The notes under the pieces were generated by a model, which saw nothing but the letters and a program-made list of their open reading frames with translations, was not told the origin of the DNA and did no database searches. This document shows, in pieces, positions 24,633 to 32,334 of a stretch of 64,000 bases of DNA. The DNA lies in NCBI RefSeq assembly GCF_039531105.1, contig NZ_BAAAPK010000002.1, positions 100,447-164,446 on the forward strand, given 5' to 3'. Numbering within the stretch: position 1 is the first letter of the stretch; each line of letters begins with the position of its first letter. The stretch is from Microbacterium lacus. GTDB lineage: Bacteria; Actinomycetota; Actinomycetes; Actinomycetales; Microbacteriaceae. The translations under genes and the position numbers were made by a program.

Positions 24633-25091
24633 TCAGCCGACCGGGCCGACCGTGTACGACAGGTAGGGGCTCTCGCCGTCGATCGTGGTGACGCTGAGGG
24701 TCCAGGTGCCGTTCTCGAGGATCCAGACCTTCATCTCACCGAGGTCCTGCGAGGTCGTCAGGGTGTAGCCGGCGGCCTCGACCTCCTCCGCGAACGTGGC
24801 GCCCTGCGCGACGTCGTCGAGCGTCGTCATGATCTGGAAGATGCCGTCGGTCGTGAGCGAAGACGTGATCGTGCCGGGCGGCACCGGCACGTCGGCCGGG
24901 AAGTCCGAGGGAAGTGAGGCGCCGCTTCCGGTATCGATGTCGACGTTGCCGCCGGTCGCCTGCTCGATCGCCTCCTCGACGCCCTGCTCGACCCCGCCCT
25001 GCACGAGCTGGTCGATGGGGTTCGTACAGGCGGTGAGTCCCAGGCCGAGGAGGACGGTGGCGGCGGAGAGTGCGAGGGTGCGGCGGAGCAT
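24633..25091 (-). CDS. small putative lipoprotein, 152 aa
   Basis: Signal peptide with lipobox: MLRRTLALSAATVLLGLGLTAC, cysteine at residue 22. The mature domain (about 130 residues) carries an acidic helix (VEQGVEEAIEQATGG), a PADVPVPPG turn and a beta-rich C-terminus (GYTLTTSQDLGEMKVWIL, TLSVTTIDGESPYLSY). It resembles small secreted Actinobacteria lipoproteins of unknown role. Located between the racemase-like gene (25 nt downstream) and the GNAT gene, all on the same strand. Confidence 0.78.
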   Translation of the reverse strand: MLRRTLALSAATVLLGLGLTACTNPIDQLVQGGVEQGVEEAIEQATGGNVDIDTGSGASLPSDFPADVPVPPGTITSSLTTDGIFQIMTTLDDVAQGATFAEEVEAAGYTLTTSQDLGEMKVWILENGTWTLSVTTIDGESPYLSYTVGPVG

Positions 25092-25123
25092 GGCGGGTCC
25101 GATCTCGAGCGGCGGGTGCGCGG

Positions 25124-25264
25124 TCAGGATACGACGAGGTGCGCGTCGGGAGCGATGAAGGTCGTGCGGGCCCGGCGGGGCCGGCCGGCGCGACGGACGA
25201 GTCGCACCCCGCGCCGCTGCGGGCGTGTGAAGACCGCCACCAGACGATCGATGAGCGTGTGCAC
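25124..25264 (-). CDS. possible small basic protein, 46 aa
   Basis: A GTG-initiated frame preceded by GGGGGG at seven bases. The product begins VHTLIDRLVAVFTRP, is arginine-rich in the centre and ends TTFIAPDAHLVVS. Third-position GC (about 85%) is near, but below, that of real neighbours, and the arginine run could simply reflect GC-rich DNA. It fills part of an otherwise empty 249-nt gap. No homologue recognised. Confidence 0.3.
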   Translation of the reverse strand: MHTLIDRLVAVFTRPQRRGVRLVRRAGRPRRARTTFIAPDAHLVVS

Positions 25265-25317
25265 GGCATCCCCCCGATTCTGCGCGCAGGCGCGCGTCGT
25301 GAATCAGGAGCATCGAA

Positions 25318-25350
25318 GCGCCCCCCTGATACACGGGGGTTCAGGGGCGC
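25318..25350 (-). terminator. hairpin overlapping the GNAT stop codon
   Basis: GCGCCCC (25318-25324) pairs with GGGGCGC (25344-25350), and TGA/TCA extends the stem; the stop codon (25341-25343) is inside the stem. Terminator-like but without a T-run. Confidence 0.4.
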
Positions 25351-26054
25351 ACGAACACGTACCCGCGGTCGTCGTCGAACCCGCCGACGACAAGGCCCTC
25401 GGACAGCCGGGCGAGGAACTCCTCGCGCACGCGGACGCGCCAGGCTGCGGCATCCGCCGGCGCCTCGTCGCGCAGCGCGGCGATGTCCTCGGGCACGGCG
25501 ACGGCGGCGACCACCCGGTCGGCGGGCGGCGTCGGCACGGGCGGGGCGGCGAGGGCCCACGACACCATGATCCGGTCGGACTCGTCGCCGCGGTTGACTC
25601 CGTCGTCCATGGGGCCGTACTGGTTCACGAGGTATTCGGTGACGCGGGCGCCGAGCACGCGCAGGTTGAAGTGCGCGTTGCGGGCCACGAGCGGGTCGAA
25701 GGTCCACGTGATGTGGCCGACGTCGCGGGCGAAAGCCCACTCGCGCTGATGCTGCTTGAGCAGGCGGCCGAGACCCCGGCTCTGCAGGCCCGGCAGGACG
25801 CCGGTGATGTGCGAGTGCATCGAGCGCTCCGCGGGGGCGGCGAAGAACGCGACGGACGCGCCGATCATCGCCTCGCCGTCGTACAGCCCGACGGCGTAGT
25901 TGCCGGAGTGCGCGAGCGCGCGCAGCAGGTTCGGCGGCATGCCGGAGCGGTCGCCTCCCCACACCTCGGCGAGCACGGCCGAGGCGCGGAACACCTCCTC
26001 GACCGTGTCGAGCGGGCGGATGCTGATGCCACGGTCGGCGGCGGAATCGGCCAT
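25341..26054 (-). CDS. GNAT family N-acyltransferase
   Basis: 237 residues. The acetyl-CoA pyrophosphate loop is GLQSRGLGRLLKQHQ at about residues 89-103, preceded by the strand SMHSHITGVLP; ITWTFDPLVARNAHFNLRVLGA and YLVNQYGPMDDGVNRGDESDR are characteristic of a GNAT branch often encoded beside NSAR/OSBS enolase-superfamily genes. In the known D-amino-acid route (N-succinyltransferase, NSAR racemase, desuccinylase) a GNAT makes the N-succinyl derivative, so this enzyme may supply the substrate of the 23474-24607 racemase. No desuccinylase is present in the window. Confidence 0.8.
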   Translation of the reverse strand: MADSAADRGISIRPLDTVEEVFRASAVLAEVWGGDRSGMPPNLLRALAHSGNYAVGLYDGEAMIGASVAFFAAPAERSMHSHITGVLPGLQSRGLGRLLKQHQREWAFARDVGHITWTFDPLVARNAHFNLRVLGARVTEYLVNQYGPMDDGVNRGDESDRIMVSWALAAPPVPTPPADRVVAAVAVPEDIAALRDEAPADAAAWRVRVREEFLARLSEGLVVGGFDDDRGYVFVRP

Positions 26055-26125
26055 GCGCTCCACGGTACTCGCGGGTGTCGCGCGCGGTGGTCGGCCGCCG
26101 CAGCCGTGGACAGGTGAGCGGGCGA

Positions 26126-26131
26126 TAGCCT
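26126..26131 (+). promoter_or_regulatory. putative leaderless -10 box for the MFS gene
   Basis: TAGCCT, six bases before the second of two adjacent ATG codons (26138). No Shine-Dalgarno is present. The spacing selects 26138 rather than 26135 as the start. Confidence 0.45.
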
Positions 26132-26137
26132 CGAATG

Positions 26138-27580
26138 ATGGGATCACGGGACGAGGACGCACGAAGACGTCTCTCCCGGATGCCGAGTCAGGGCGCCATC
26201 ATCGCGGTGCTCGCCGCGGCGGGGCTGTGCTCGTCGTTCATGTTCACGCTGATGGTGCCGATCCAGTCGAAGCTGCCCGAGCTGCTGGACGCGAGTCGCG
26301 AGGACACCGCGTGGGTGGTCACCTCGACCCTGTTGGCCGCCGCGGTGATCACGCCGATCTCGGGGCGCCTGGGCGACATGTACGGCAAGCGGCGCATCGT
26401 GCTGGTGCTGACGGCGGTGATGGTGGTCGGCTCGGTGATCGCCGCGCTGTCTCCGGGGATCATCGGCATCATCGTCGGCCGGACCCTGCAGGGCGCGATC
26501 GTCGGCGTCGTCCCGCTCGGGATCTCGATCATGCGCGACGTGCTGCACGAGGACCGGGTGGACTCGGCGATCGCCTTCATGAGCGCGACGCTCGGGGTGG
26601 GCGGTGCGCTGGGCCTCCCGATCAGTGCCCTGGTGACCGAGCGCAGCGACTGGCACGTGCTGTTCTGGATGGCCGCGGCACTCGGGGTGGTCGTCTTCGC
26701 GCTCGTGCTCTGGATCGTCCCGGTGAGCGTGCTGCGCACCGCCGGCCGGTTCGACTACGTGGGTGCGGTGGGCCTGGCGCTGGGGTTGATCGGGATCCTG
26801 CTCGCGATCTCGCGCGGCGGCGACTGGGGCTGGGGCTCGCCCGCCGTGCTCGCGTGCGGGCTCGGCGGACTCGCCGTGCTGCTGGTGTGGGGCTGGTACG
26901 AGCTGCGCATCGACGCGCCGCTGTTGGACCTTCGAGTGGCGGCCCGGCCCGCGGTGCTGCTGACCAACATCGCCTCGGTCGCGATGGGGTTCTCGCTGTT
27001 CGCGTCGAACGTGGTCTACCCGCAGCTGCTCGAGCTGCCGGCAGCGACCGGCGTCGGGTTCGGGCTGTCGCTTCTGGTGGCGAGCCTGATCGTCATGCCG
27101 TCGGGGCTCGTGATGATGGTGCTGTCCCCGGTCGCCGGGCGGATCGCGACGCGCACCGGACCGAAGCTCCTGCTCCTCCTCGGCGCGGTCTCGCTCATCG
27201 CGGCATACGGATTCACGCTGCTGTTCTCGTCCGAGGTGTGGCACATCCTCGTGGCGAACATCCTGATCGGGGCGGGAATCGGGTTCGGCTACGCGTCGAT
27301 GCCGATGCTCATCATGCGCTCGGTGCCGCAGAGCGAGACGGGCGCGTCGAACGGACTCAATGCCCTGTTCCGCTCGCTCGGCACCTCGACGGCCGCGGCC
27401 GTGGTGGGCGCGGTCCTGGCCGCGTCCGCGGTCGATGTCGGCGGCGTCGCGGTGCCGTCGAGCGCGGGCTTCACCCTGTCGCTCGTCCTGGGGCTGGCCG
27501 CCGCGGGGCTCGCGCTCGTGGTCGGGCTGTTCATCCCGACGCGGGCCGCCGGGGAGCGGCATCCGTCCCTGCCTCAGTGA
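26138..27580 (+). CDS. MFS transporter, DHA2 (14-helix drug:H+ antiporter) family
   Basis: 480-residue permease with fourteen predicted helices. MFS signatures are present: GRLGDMYGKRRIV after helix 2 (motif A), the GxxxGxxxGP-like segment GGALGLPISALVTERSDWHVLFW in helix 5 (motif C) and RTLQGAIVGVVPLGISI in helix 4 (motif B). The branch exports drugs and other amphiphiles. It is divergent from the GNAT gene (83 nt between starts) and convergent with the ALDH gene of the cre operon, so a dedicated function is not set by context. The 20-nt repeat array at 27590-27717 follows its stop. Confidence 0.88.
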   Translation: MGSRDEDARRRLSRMPSQGAIIAVLAAAGLCSSFMFTLMVPIQSKLPELLDASREDTAWVVTSTLLAAAVITPISGRLGDMYGKRRIVLVLTAVMVVGSVIAALSPGIIGIIVGRTLQGAIVGVVPLGISIMRDVLHEDRVDSAIAFMSATLGVGGALGLPISALVTERSDWHVLFWMAAALGVVVFALVLWIVPVSVLRTAGRFDYVGAVGLALGLIGILLAISRGGDWGWGSPAVLACGLGGLAVLLVWGWYELRIDAPLLDLRVAARPAVLLTNIASVAMGFSLFASNVVYPQLLELPAATGVGFGLSLLVASLIVMPSGLVMMVLSPVAGRIATRTGPKLLLLLGAVSLIAAYGFTLLFSSEVWHILVANILIGAGIGFGYASMPMLIMRSVPQSETGASNGLNALFRSLGTSTAAAVVGAVLAASAVDVGGVAVPSSAGFTLSLVLGLAAAGLALVVGLFIPTRAAGERHPSLPQ

Positions 27581-27589
27581 GCGCGCCCC

Positions 27590-27717
27590 GCCGAGATGGC
27601 GGATTTCCTCCCGAGACGGTTGGTTCTCCGCCGAAATGGTGGGTTTCGTTACGACACGGTGGGCACCACCTCGGCGGGAAAGGGACCATCTCGGCGGGAA
27701 AGGGACCATCTCGGCGG
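27590..27717. repeat. 20-nt-period head-to-head repeat array (type A), 4 + 3 units
   Basis: Forward units (CCGAGATGGC and variants) start at 27591, 27611, 27631 and 27651; reverse units (ACCAyCTCGG) at 27665, 27685 and 27705. The register is exactly 20 nt on each side and the centre reads GGTGGGCACC. Lies between converging MFS and ALDH genes. Confidence 0.85.
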
Positions 27718-27752
27718 GAGGCGGCGAGGCGCGGCAGCCCGGAGACGCGGGC

Positions 27753-29276
27753 TCAGCGGGCGCGACGGTGCACGGACTGCGGTGTCAGGTACGCGGACAG
27801 ACCCTCGACGCCGTACTCGAGGCCGAGCCCGGAATCATGGCGCCCACCGAACGGCGCGAAGTGGTTCGACGCGAAGAAGTTGAGACCGATCGAGCCGGTG
27901 TCCACGCGGCGCGCGACGCGCAGCGCGGCATCCTCGTCTGCACCGAACACGATGCCGCCCAGGCCGAACCGCGTCGAGTTCGCGATCGCCACCGCGTCGT
28001 CGACATCGCGCGCGGGCAGGATCGTGACGACCGGCCCGAAGATCTCCTCCTGCGCGATGCGCATGTCCGCGCGTACATCCGCGAAGACCGTCGGCGCGAC
28101 GAACGCCCCACCGGCCACCGGCGCGGGAACATCGCCGCCGAGCGTCACGCGCGCGCCTTCCTCCACCCCCGCCCGGATCAAGCCGCGCACCGAAGCCTGC
28201 TGCGCGGCGGTCGCGACCGGGCCGAACACCGTGGTCGGATCCAGCGGATCGCCGACCGACGCCGCGCCGATCACCGAGGTCACCATCTCGACGAGCTCGT
28301 CGTACCGCTCCGGCGTCGCGATCAGGCGGGTCGAGATGTAGCAGGTCTGCCCGGTGTTGCGGATGCAGCTGCGCAGCAGCACTCCCGCCATCGCGTCGAG
28401 GTCGGCATCCGGCAGCACGATCGCCGCGGACTTGCCGCCCAGCTCGAGCGTCACCGGCCGCAGGAGCTCGCCGCACGCCGCGGCGATCCGCCGGCCGACG
28501 GGGGTCGACCCGGTGAACGCCACTTTGTCGACGTCCGGATGCCGCACGAGCGCATCTCCCGTCGCCCCGCTTCCGGTCACGAGGTTGATCACGCCGGGCG
28601 GGATGCCGGCCTCATCCGCCGCGTCGAGGAGGAAGCGCACCGAGAGCGGAGTGGGTGAGGCGGGCTTGATCACGACGGTGCACCCGGCCAGCAGCGCCGG
28701 GGCGAGCTTGATCACGACGAGGTTGATCGGGAAGTTCCACGGCGCGATGAGCGCGCACACCCCCACCGGATCCCGCGCGACGAGCGTCTCGTTGACGCCG
28801 CCGGGGAACGGACGGATGTCCGGATTCTCGAGGAAGCCCGCCAGATCGGCGAAGACCCGCAGAATGGCTGCCGCATTCCCTGCAGCACCGGACGTCTCGG
28901 CGATCGGCGACCCGTTCTCAAGCGTGTTCGTGAGCGCGAGAGGTTCGGCCCGACGCTCGATCGCCGCCGCCATGCGCCGAAGGGCGTCGGCGCGGGCGCT
29001 CGGTGCGAGCGCCGCCCACGCGGGGAACGCCGCGCGCGCCGCACGCACGGCGGCATCCACCTCGGATGCCGAAGCCTCGGGAACCGAGCCCCACCGCTCC
29101 CCCGTCGCCGGATCGATCACCGGCGACACGGACCCCGACGACGCGACCTCGTCTCCGCCGATCCGCAGGGTCGCCACTTCGGCGTAAGGCACGTCGGCGA
29201 TGGCTGCGCGGTGGCGCTCCCGCATCCGCTCGACGAGTCCCGGAACATCCGTCGGCAGGTCGGCCAGCGTGCTCAC
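27753..29276 (-). CDS. creG: aldehyde dehydrogenase, CreG-like
   Basis: NAD(P)-dependent oxidation of an aromatic aldehyde, probably 4-hydroxybenzaldehyde or its phosphate, to the acid. 507 residues with the ALDH active site: Asn181 (APWNFP), general base Glu278 (LELGGKS) and nucleophile Cys312 (GQTCYIS), and the cofactor loop FTGSTPVGRRI. Last gene of the cre operon; GTG at 29274-29276 overlaps the preceding stop as GTGA. In C. glutamicum the cre cluster encodes an aldehyde dehydrogenase called CreG; the name is given by analogy of content and order. Followed by the type A repeat array. Confidence 0.85.
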   Translation of the reverse strand: MSTLADLPTDVPGLVERMRERHRAAIADVPYAEVATLRIGGDEVASSGSVSPVIDPATGERWGSVPEASASEVDAAVRAARAAFPAWAALAPSARADALRRMAAAIERRAEPLALTNTLENGSPIAETSGAAGNAAAILRVFADLAGFLENPDIRPFPGGVNETLVARDPVGVCALIAPWNFPINLVVIKLAPALLAGCTVVIKPASPTPLSVRFLLDAADEAGIPPGVINLVTGSGATGDALVRHPDVDKVAFTGSTPVGRRIAAACGELLRPVTLELGGKSAAIVLPDADLDAMAGVLLRSCIRNTGQTCYISTRLIATPERYDELVEMVTSVIGAASVGDPLDPTTVFGPVATAAQQASVRGLIRAGVEEGARVTLGGDVPAPVAGGAFVAPTVFADVRADMRIAQEEIFGPVVTILPARDVDDAVAIANSTRFGLGGIVFGADEDAALRVARRVDTGSIGLNFFASNHFAPFGGRHDSGLGLEYGVEGLSAYLTPQSVHRRAR

Positions 29277-29917
29277 GACAGCTGCTCCGTCTTGAGCAGC
29301 ACCTCGGAGCGCGCGAGCTCGGCCTCCGCCATCTGCACCGCGGCCTCGGTGAGCAGCTCGGGCACGATCTCGGACCGCAGACGCCGGCAGTATTCCGCCG
29401 GTGTCAGGCCGAACCACCCCGACGCGAGCGCGATGCCCGCCGGCGTGAAGCGCCAGAGCCGGTCGGCGTCGCGGACGAGGCTGTCTTCGAGCGAGTGGGA
29501 CTCGGGGCGGGTGTCGTGCCCGTCGATGATGTCGGTCACGCGCGCCACGAACTCGTCGTCGTAGCCGAGCGGGGGCAGCACCTCACGCGCGATGTCGCAG
29601 CCGTGCCGCTCGTGCTCGTAGCGCACGTCGGCCTTGCGCCAGTCGCCGGTGAACCCCTCGCTCAGGATGCGGGTCTCGTCCACGCGGGCCCAGCCGGTGT
29701 CGTGCAGGAGGATCGCGACGCGGACGACGAGGGCGTCCGCATCCGGGTAGGCGTCGCACAGTCGCTCGGCGAACGCGAACGAGATCGGCAGGTGGATGTC
29801 GTTCGCACGCGTGCGCGATTCGGCGACGATCGCCCGCCAGATCGGGTCGAGGTCGCGATCCCGGTCGTCGGCGTGGATCGGGGAGATGTCGACGGGGTTC
29901 GTGGTCTGGACGGTCAT
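29273..29917 (-). CDS. creD: HD-domain phosphohydrolase, CreD-like
   Basis: Likely removes phosphate from aryl phosphate intermediates after side-chain oxidation. 214 residues of the HD superfamily: His42, His72-Asp73 (LLHDTGW), His102 and His105 (YEHERHG), IIDGHD and RDADRLWR supply the usual metal ligands. In the characterised C. glutamicum pathway CreD is the phosphohydrolase acting on 4-hydroxybenzyl-type phosphates. A paralogue of about the same length with the same motifs lies at 37627-38304. Coupled to the ALDH gene by a 4-nt overlap and follows the reductase by 9 nt. Confidence 0.85.
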   Translation of the reverse strand: MTVQTTNPVDISPIHADDRDRDLDPIWRAIVAESRTRANDIHLPISFAFAERLCDAYPDADALVVRVAILLHDTGWARVDETRILSEGFTGDWRKADVRYEHERHGCDIAREVLPPLGYDDEFVARVTDIIDGHDTRPESHSLEDSLVRDADRLWRFTPAGIALASGWFGLTPAEYCRRLRSEIVPELLTEAAVQMAEAELARSEVLLKTEQLS

Positions 29918-29926
29918 GGCCTCACC

Positions 29927-31213
29927 TCAGGATGCGAGCGCCACGGGGGCGTCGACGACGGATTGCTTCAGCGGCACGCCGGTGTCGGCGGCGGCGAGCG
30001 GGGGGATGGTCCTGCCCTTGGCGAGCACCTGCTTGATCGCGAGGAACTCGGCGGGCTGGTTGACGCAGTCGGCGGCGATGAGCCGCCCGTCGCGGTAGTA
30101 CAGGACGGCGAACCTCTCGGCATCCGGTTCGCCCCGCACGACCACGGAGTCGTAGCCGGCCGAGAGCCCGGCGATCTGCAGCTTGAGGTCCGCCTGGTCC
30201 GACCAGAACCACGGCACCGTCGAGTACGACGCGTCCTGACCGAGCAGCGTCGCTGCGGCGATCTTCGCCTGCTCGAGGGCGTTGTTGACGCTCTCGATGC
30301 GGATCATGCCGCCGAGACCTGCGGGGTACGGGTTCGGCATGATCGCGCAGTCGCCGGCGGCGACGGTGCGTCCGTCCGACGCGCGGCACGCGGAGTCGAC
30401 GACGATGCCGCCGGCGACGTCGAGGCCGAGCTGCACGGCGAGCTCGACCCGCGGGATCACGCCGATGCCGACCACGACGAGGTCCGCCGGGAGCACACGA
30501 CCGTCCTCGAGCTCGACGCCGGTGACCGAACCGCGCCGCCCCGCGGCGGAAGCATCCTCTCCGAGGATCCGCGCGAGCCGCGCGCCGAGGATCACCTCCG
30601 TGCCGCGCCGGCGGTGGGCCGCGAGGTAGAAGTCGCTCGTCGGCTCGGCGACCACGCGGCCGATGAGGCGCCCGGTCCCTTCGACGAGCGTCACCTTCTT
30701 GCCGAGCTGCCGGGCGACCGCCGCCGCCTCCAGGCCGATGAAGCCGCCGCCGATCACGACGACGCGCTCGGCACCGGGCTCGGCGAGCGCCGGGCCGAGC
30801 GAGATCGCGTCGTCCGCATCGCGCAGGTAGTGCACGCCGCGGTAGTCGGTGCCGGGCAGAGCGAGTCGCCGCGCGGACGCTCCCGTGGTGAGCGCCAGCC
30901 GCGTGAACGGGATCTGCCGCCCGCCGAGCGTGTGGGCGACGCCGGAGCCGCCGGGCTCGCGGTGGATCGTGACGACGCGATCGCCCGCGATGAGCTGGAT
31001 GTCGCGATCCTCGTACCACTGGCGGGTGCGCAGGATCACGTCGTCGGGCTCGAGCTCGCCCTTGAGCCACCCCTTCGACAACGGCGGCCGCTGGTACGGG
31101 CGGTGCCCCTCCTCGCCGATCATGACGATCGGATCGGCGTCGCCGAGGTCGCGCAGCGTCGCGGCGAGCTGCACGCCCGCCTGGCACGTGCCGACGATGA
31201 GCGTGGTCTGCAT
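29927..31213 (-). CDS. creE: FAD-dependent ferredoxin reductase, CreE-like
   Basis: Passes electrons from NAD(P)H to the 2Fe-2S ferredoxin of the adjacent P450. 428 residues of the putidaredoxin-reductase type: N-terminal FAD loop IVGTCQAGVQLA (slightly degenerate, with Cys and Ala where Gly is usual), NAD loop VVIGGGFIGLEAA, AAGDCAIMPNP near the flavin and a C-terminal dimer domain (VPWFWSDQADLKLQIAG). The start overlaps the ferredoxin stop by one base (TGATG). Together with creF and creJ it makes a class I P450 system. Confidence 0.9.
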   Translation of the reverse strand: MQTTLIVGTCQAGVQLAATLRDLGDADPIVMIGEEGHRPYQRPPLSKGWLKGELEPDDVILRTRQWYEDRDIQLIAGDRVVTIHREPGGSGVAHTLGGRQIPFTRLALTTGASARRLALPGTDYRGVHYLRDADDAISLGPALAEPGAERVVVIGGGFIGLEAAAVARQLGKKVTLVEGTGRLIGRVVAEPTSDFYLAAHRRRGTEVILGARLARILGEDASAAGRRGSVTGVELEDGRVLPADLVVVGIGVIPRVELAVQLGLDVAGGIVVDSACRASDGRTVAAGDCAIMPNPYPAGLGGMIRIESVNNALEQAKIAAATLLGQDASYSTVPWFWSDQADLKLQIAGLSAGYDSVVVRGEPDAERFAVLYYRDGRLIAADCVNQPAEFLAIKQVLAKGRTIPPLAAADTGVPLKQSVVDAPVALAS

Positions 31214-31533
31214 CAGAGCTGCTCGCTCGGCGTCGTGACGTGGTACTCGCACCCGTCGACGAGCTTGATCTGGCACGACAGCCGTGAGCTCTCCCGGCGG
31301 TCCACGGCGGTGCCGTCGAGCATCTCGTCCTCGAGATCGCCCGGACCGCCCACCAGCTCGAGCGTGTCCGGAGCGACGAAAACGTGGCACGTCGCACAGG
31401 ACAGGCTGCCGCCGCATTCGCCGACGATGCCGGGGACGCCGTTGCGGACGGCGGTCTCCATGACCGAGTCGCCGGGTCGTCCGTCGATCGTCGTGACGCT
31501 GCCGTCATCGGCGGTATAGACGACTCTGCTCAT
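31213..31533 (-). CDS. creF: 2Fe-2S ferredoxin, CreF-like
   Basis: 106-residue adrenodoxin/putidaredoxin-type ferredoxin with the cluster ligands Cys40, Cys46, Cys49 and Cys87 (GECGGSLSCATCH and RLSCQI). It carries electrons from the reductase to the P450. AAGGAG lies five bases before the ATG. Placed between reductase and dehydrogenase genes in the cre operon, with 1-nt and 18-nt junctions. Confidence 0.92.
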   Translation of the reverse strand: MSRVVYTADDGSVTTIDGRPGDSVMETAVRNGVPGIVGECGGSLSCATCHVFVAPDTLELVGGPGDLEDEMLDGTAVDRRESSRLSCQIKLVDGCEYHVTTPSEQL

Positions 31534-31551
31534 TGCTGCTCCTTGGAATGT

Positions 31552-32325
31552 CTAGATGAACTGCCGGCCGCCGTCGACGACGAGGGTCTGACCGGTGATG
31601 AAGGCGGCGTCCGGACCGGCGAGGAAGAGGACGGCGCCGACGATGTCGTCGGGCTGGATGGGACGCTTGATGGATCCCCGCTCGATGCCGTACGACGCGG
31701 CATCCTCGATCAGCCCGTGGCTCGCCTCGGTGAGCGTGAATCCGGGCGCGACGGCGTTCACCGTGATCCCGCGGGCTCCGAGCTCTTTCGCGAGCACGCG
31801 CGTGAGGCCGATCACGCCGGCTTTCGACGCGACGTAGTGCGCCCAGTGGGCGGACCCGCTCAGCACGGTCGCGGAGGACACGTTCACGATGCGGCCGTCG
31901 TCGTTCAGGTGCGGCGAGCACGCCCGGGCGATCTGCCACGGACCCTTGAGGTTCACGGCCATCACACGATCCCACTCCGCTTCGTCGATCTCCTCGAAGG
32001 GCGACCGCGTGAGGGTCGCATAGATCGCCGCGTTGTTCACGACGACGTCGATCCCGCCGGGACCGGATGCCGCGGCCAGAGCCGCGAGGGAGGCCGAAGA
32101 GGCGGCATCCGTCACGTCGACGCCGGTGCCGACGACGTCGAGACCCTCGGCGGCGAGCTCGGACGCCGCTCGCTCGGCACCGGTCCGATCGATGTCGGCG
32201 ATCACCACGACATCGCCCCGGCGGGCGAACGCCTCGGCGAACGCGCGCCCGAGCCCTCCCGCGGCGCCCGTGACGATCACGGTGCGCGGCGGAGCCGGGG
32301 AGGACGATGTCGTGGTGTCGGTCAC
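31552..32325 (-). CDS. creC: SDR-type alcohol dehydrogenase, CreC-like
   Basis: Likely oxidises 4-hydroxybenzyl alcohol (or its phosphate) to the aldehyde. 257 residues; cofactor loop TGAAGGLGRAFAEAF at about residues 19-33, Asp-containing VVVIADIDRTG after the second strand (NAD preference), NNAA, catalytic Ser in NVSSATVLSG, YVASK with Tyr and Lys, and the C-terminal FITGQTLVVDGG typical of classical SDRs. The alcohol dehydrogenase step of the cre route is called CreC; whether the C. glutamicum enzyme is also an SDR I cannot confirm. Confidence 0.8.
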   Translation of the reverse strand: MTDTTTSSSPAPPRTVIVTGAAGGLGRAFAEAFARRGDVVVIADIDRTGAERAASELAAEGLDVVGTGVDVTDAASSASLAALAAASGPGGIDVVVNNAAIYATLTRSPFEEIDEAEWDRVMAVNLKGPWQIARACSPHLNDDGRIVNVSSATVLSGSAHWAHYVASKAGVIGLTRVLAKELGARGITVNAVAPGFTLTEASHGLIEDAASYGIERGSIKRPIQPDDIVGAVLFLAGPDAAFITGQTLVVDGGRQFI

Positions 32326-32334
32326 GGTCGCGCC

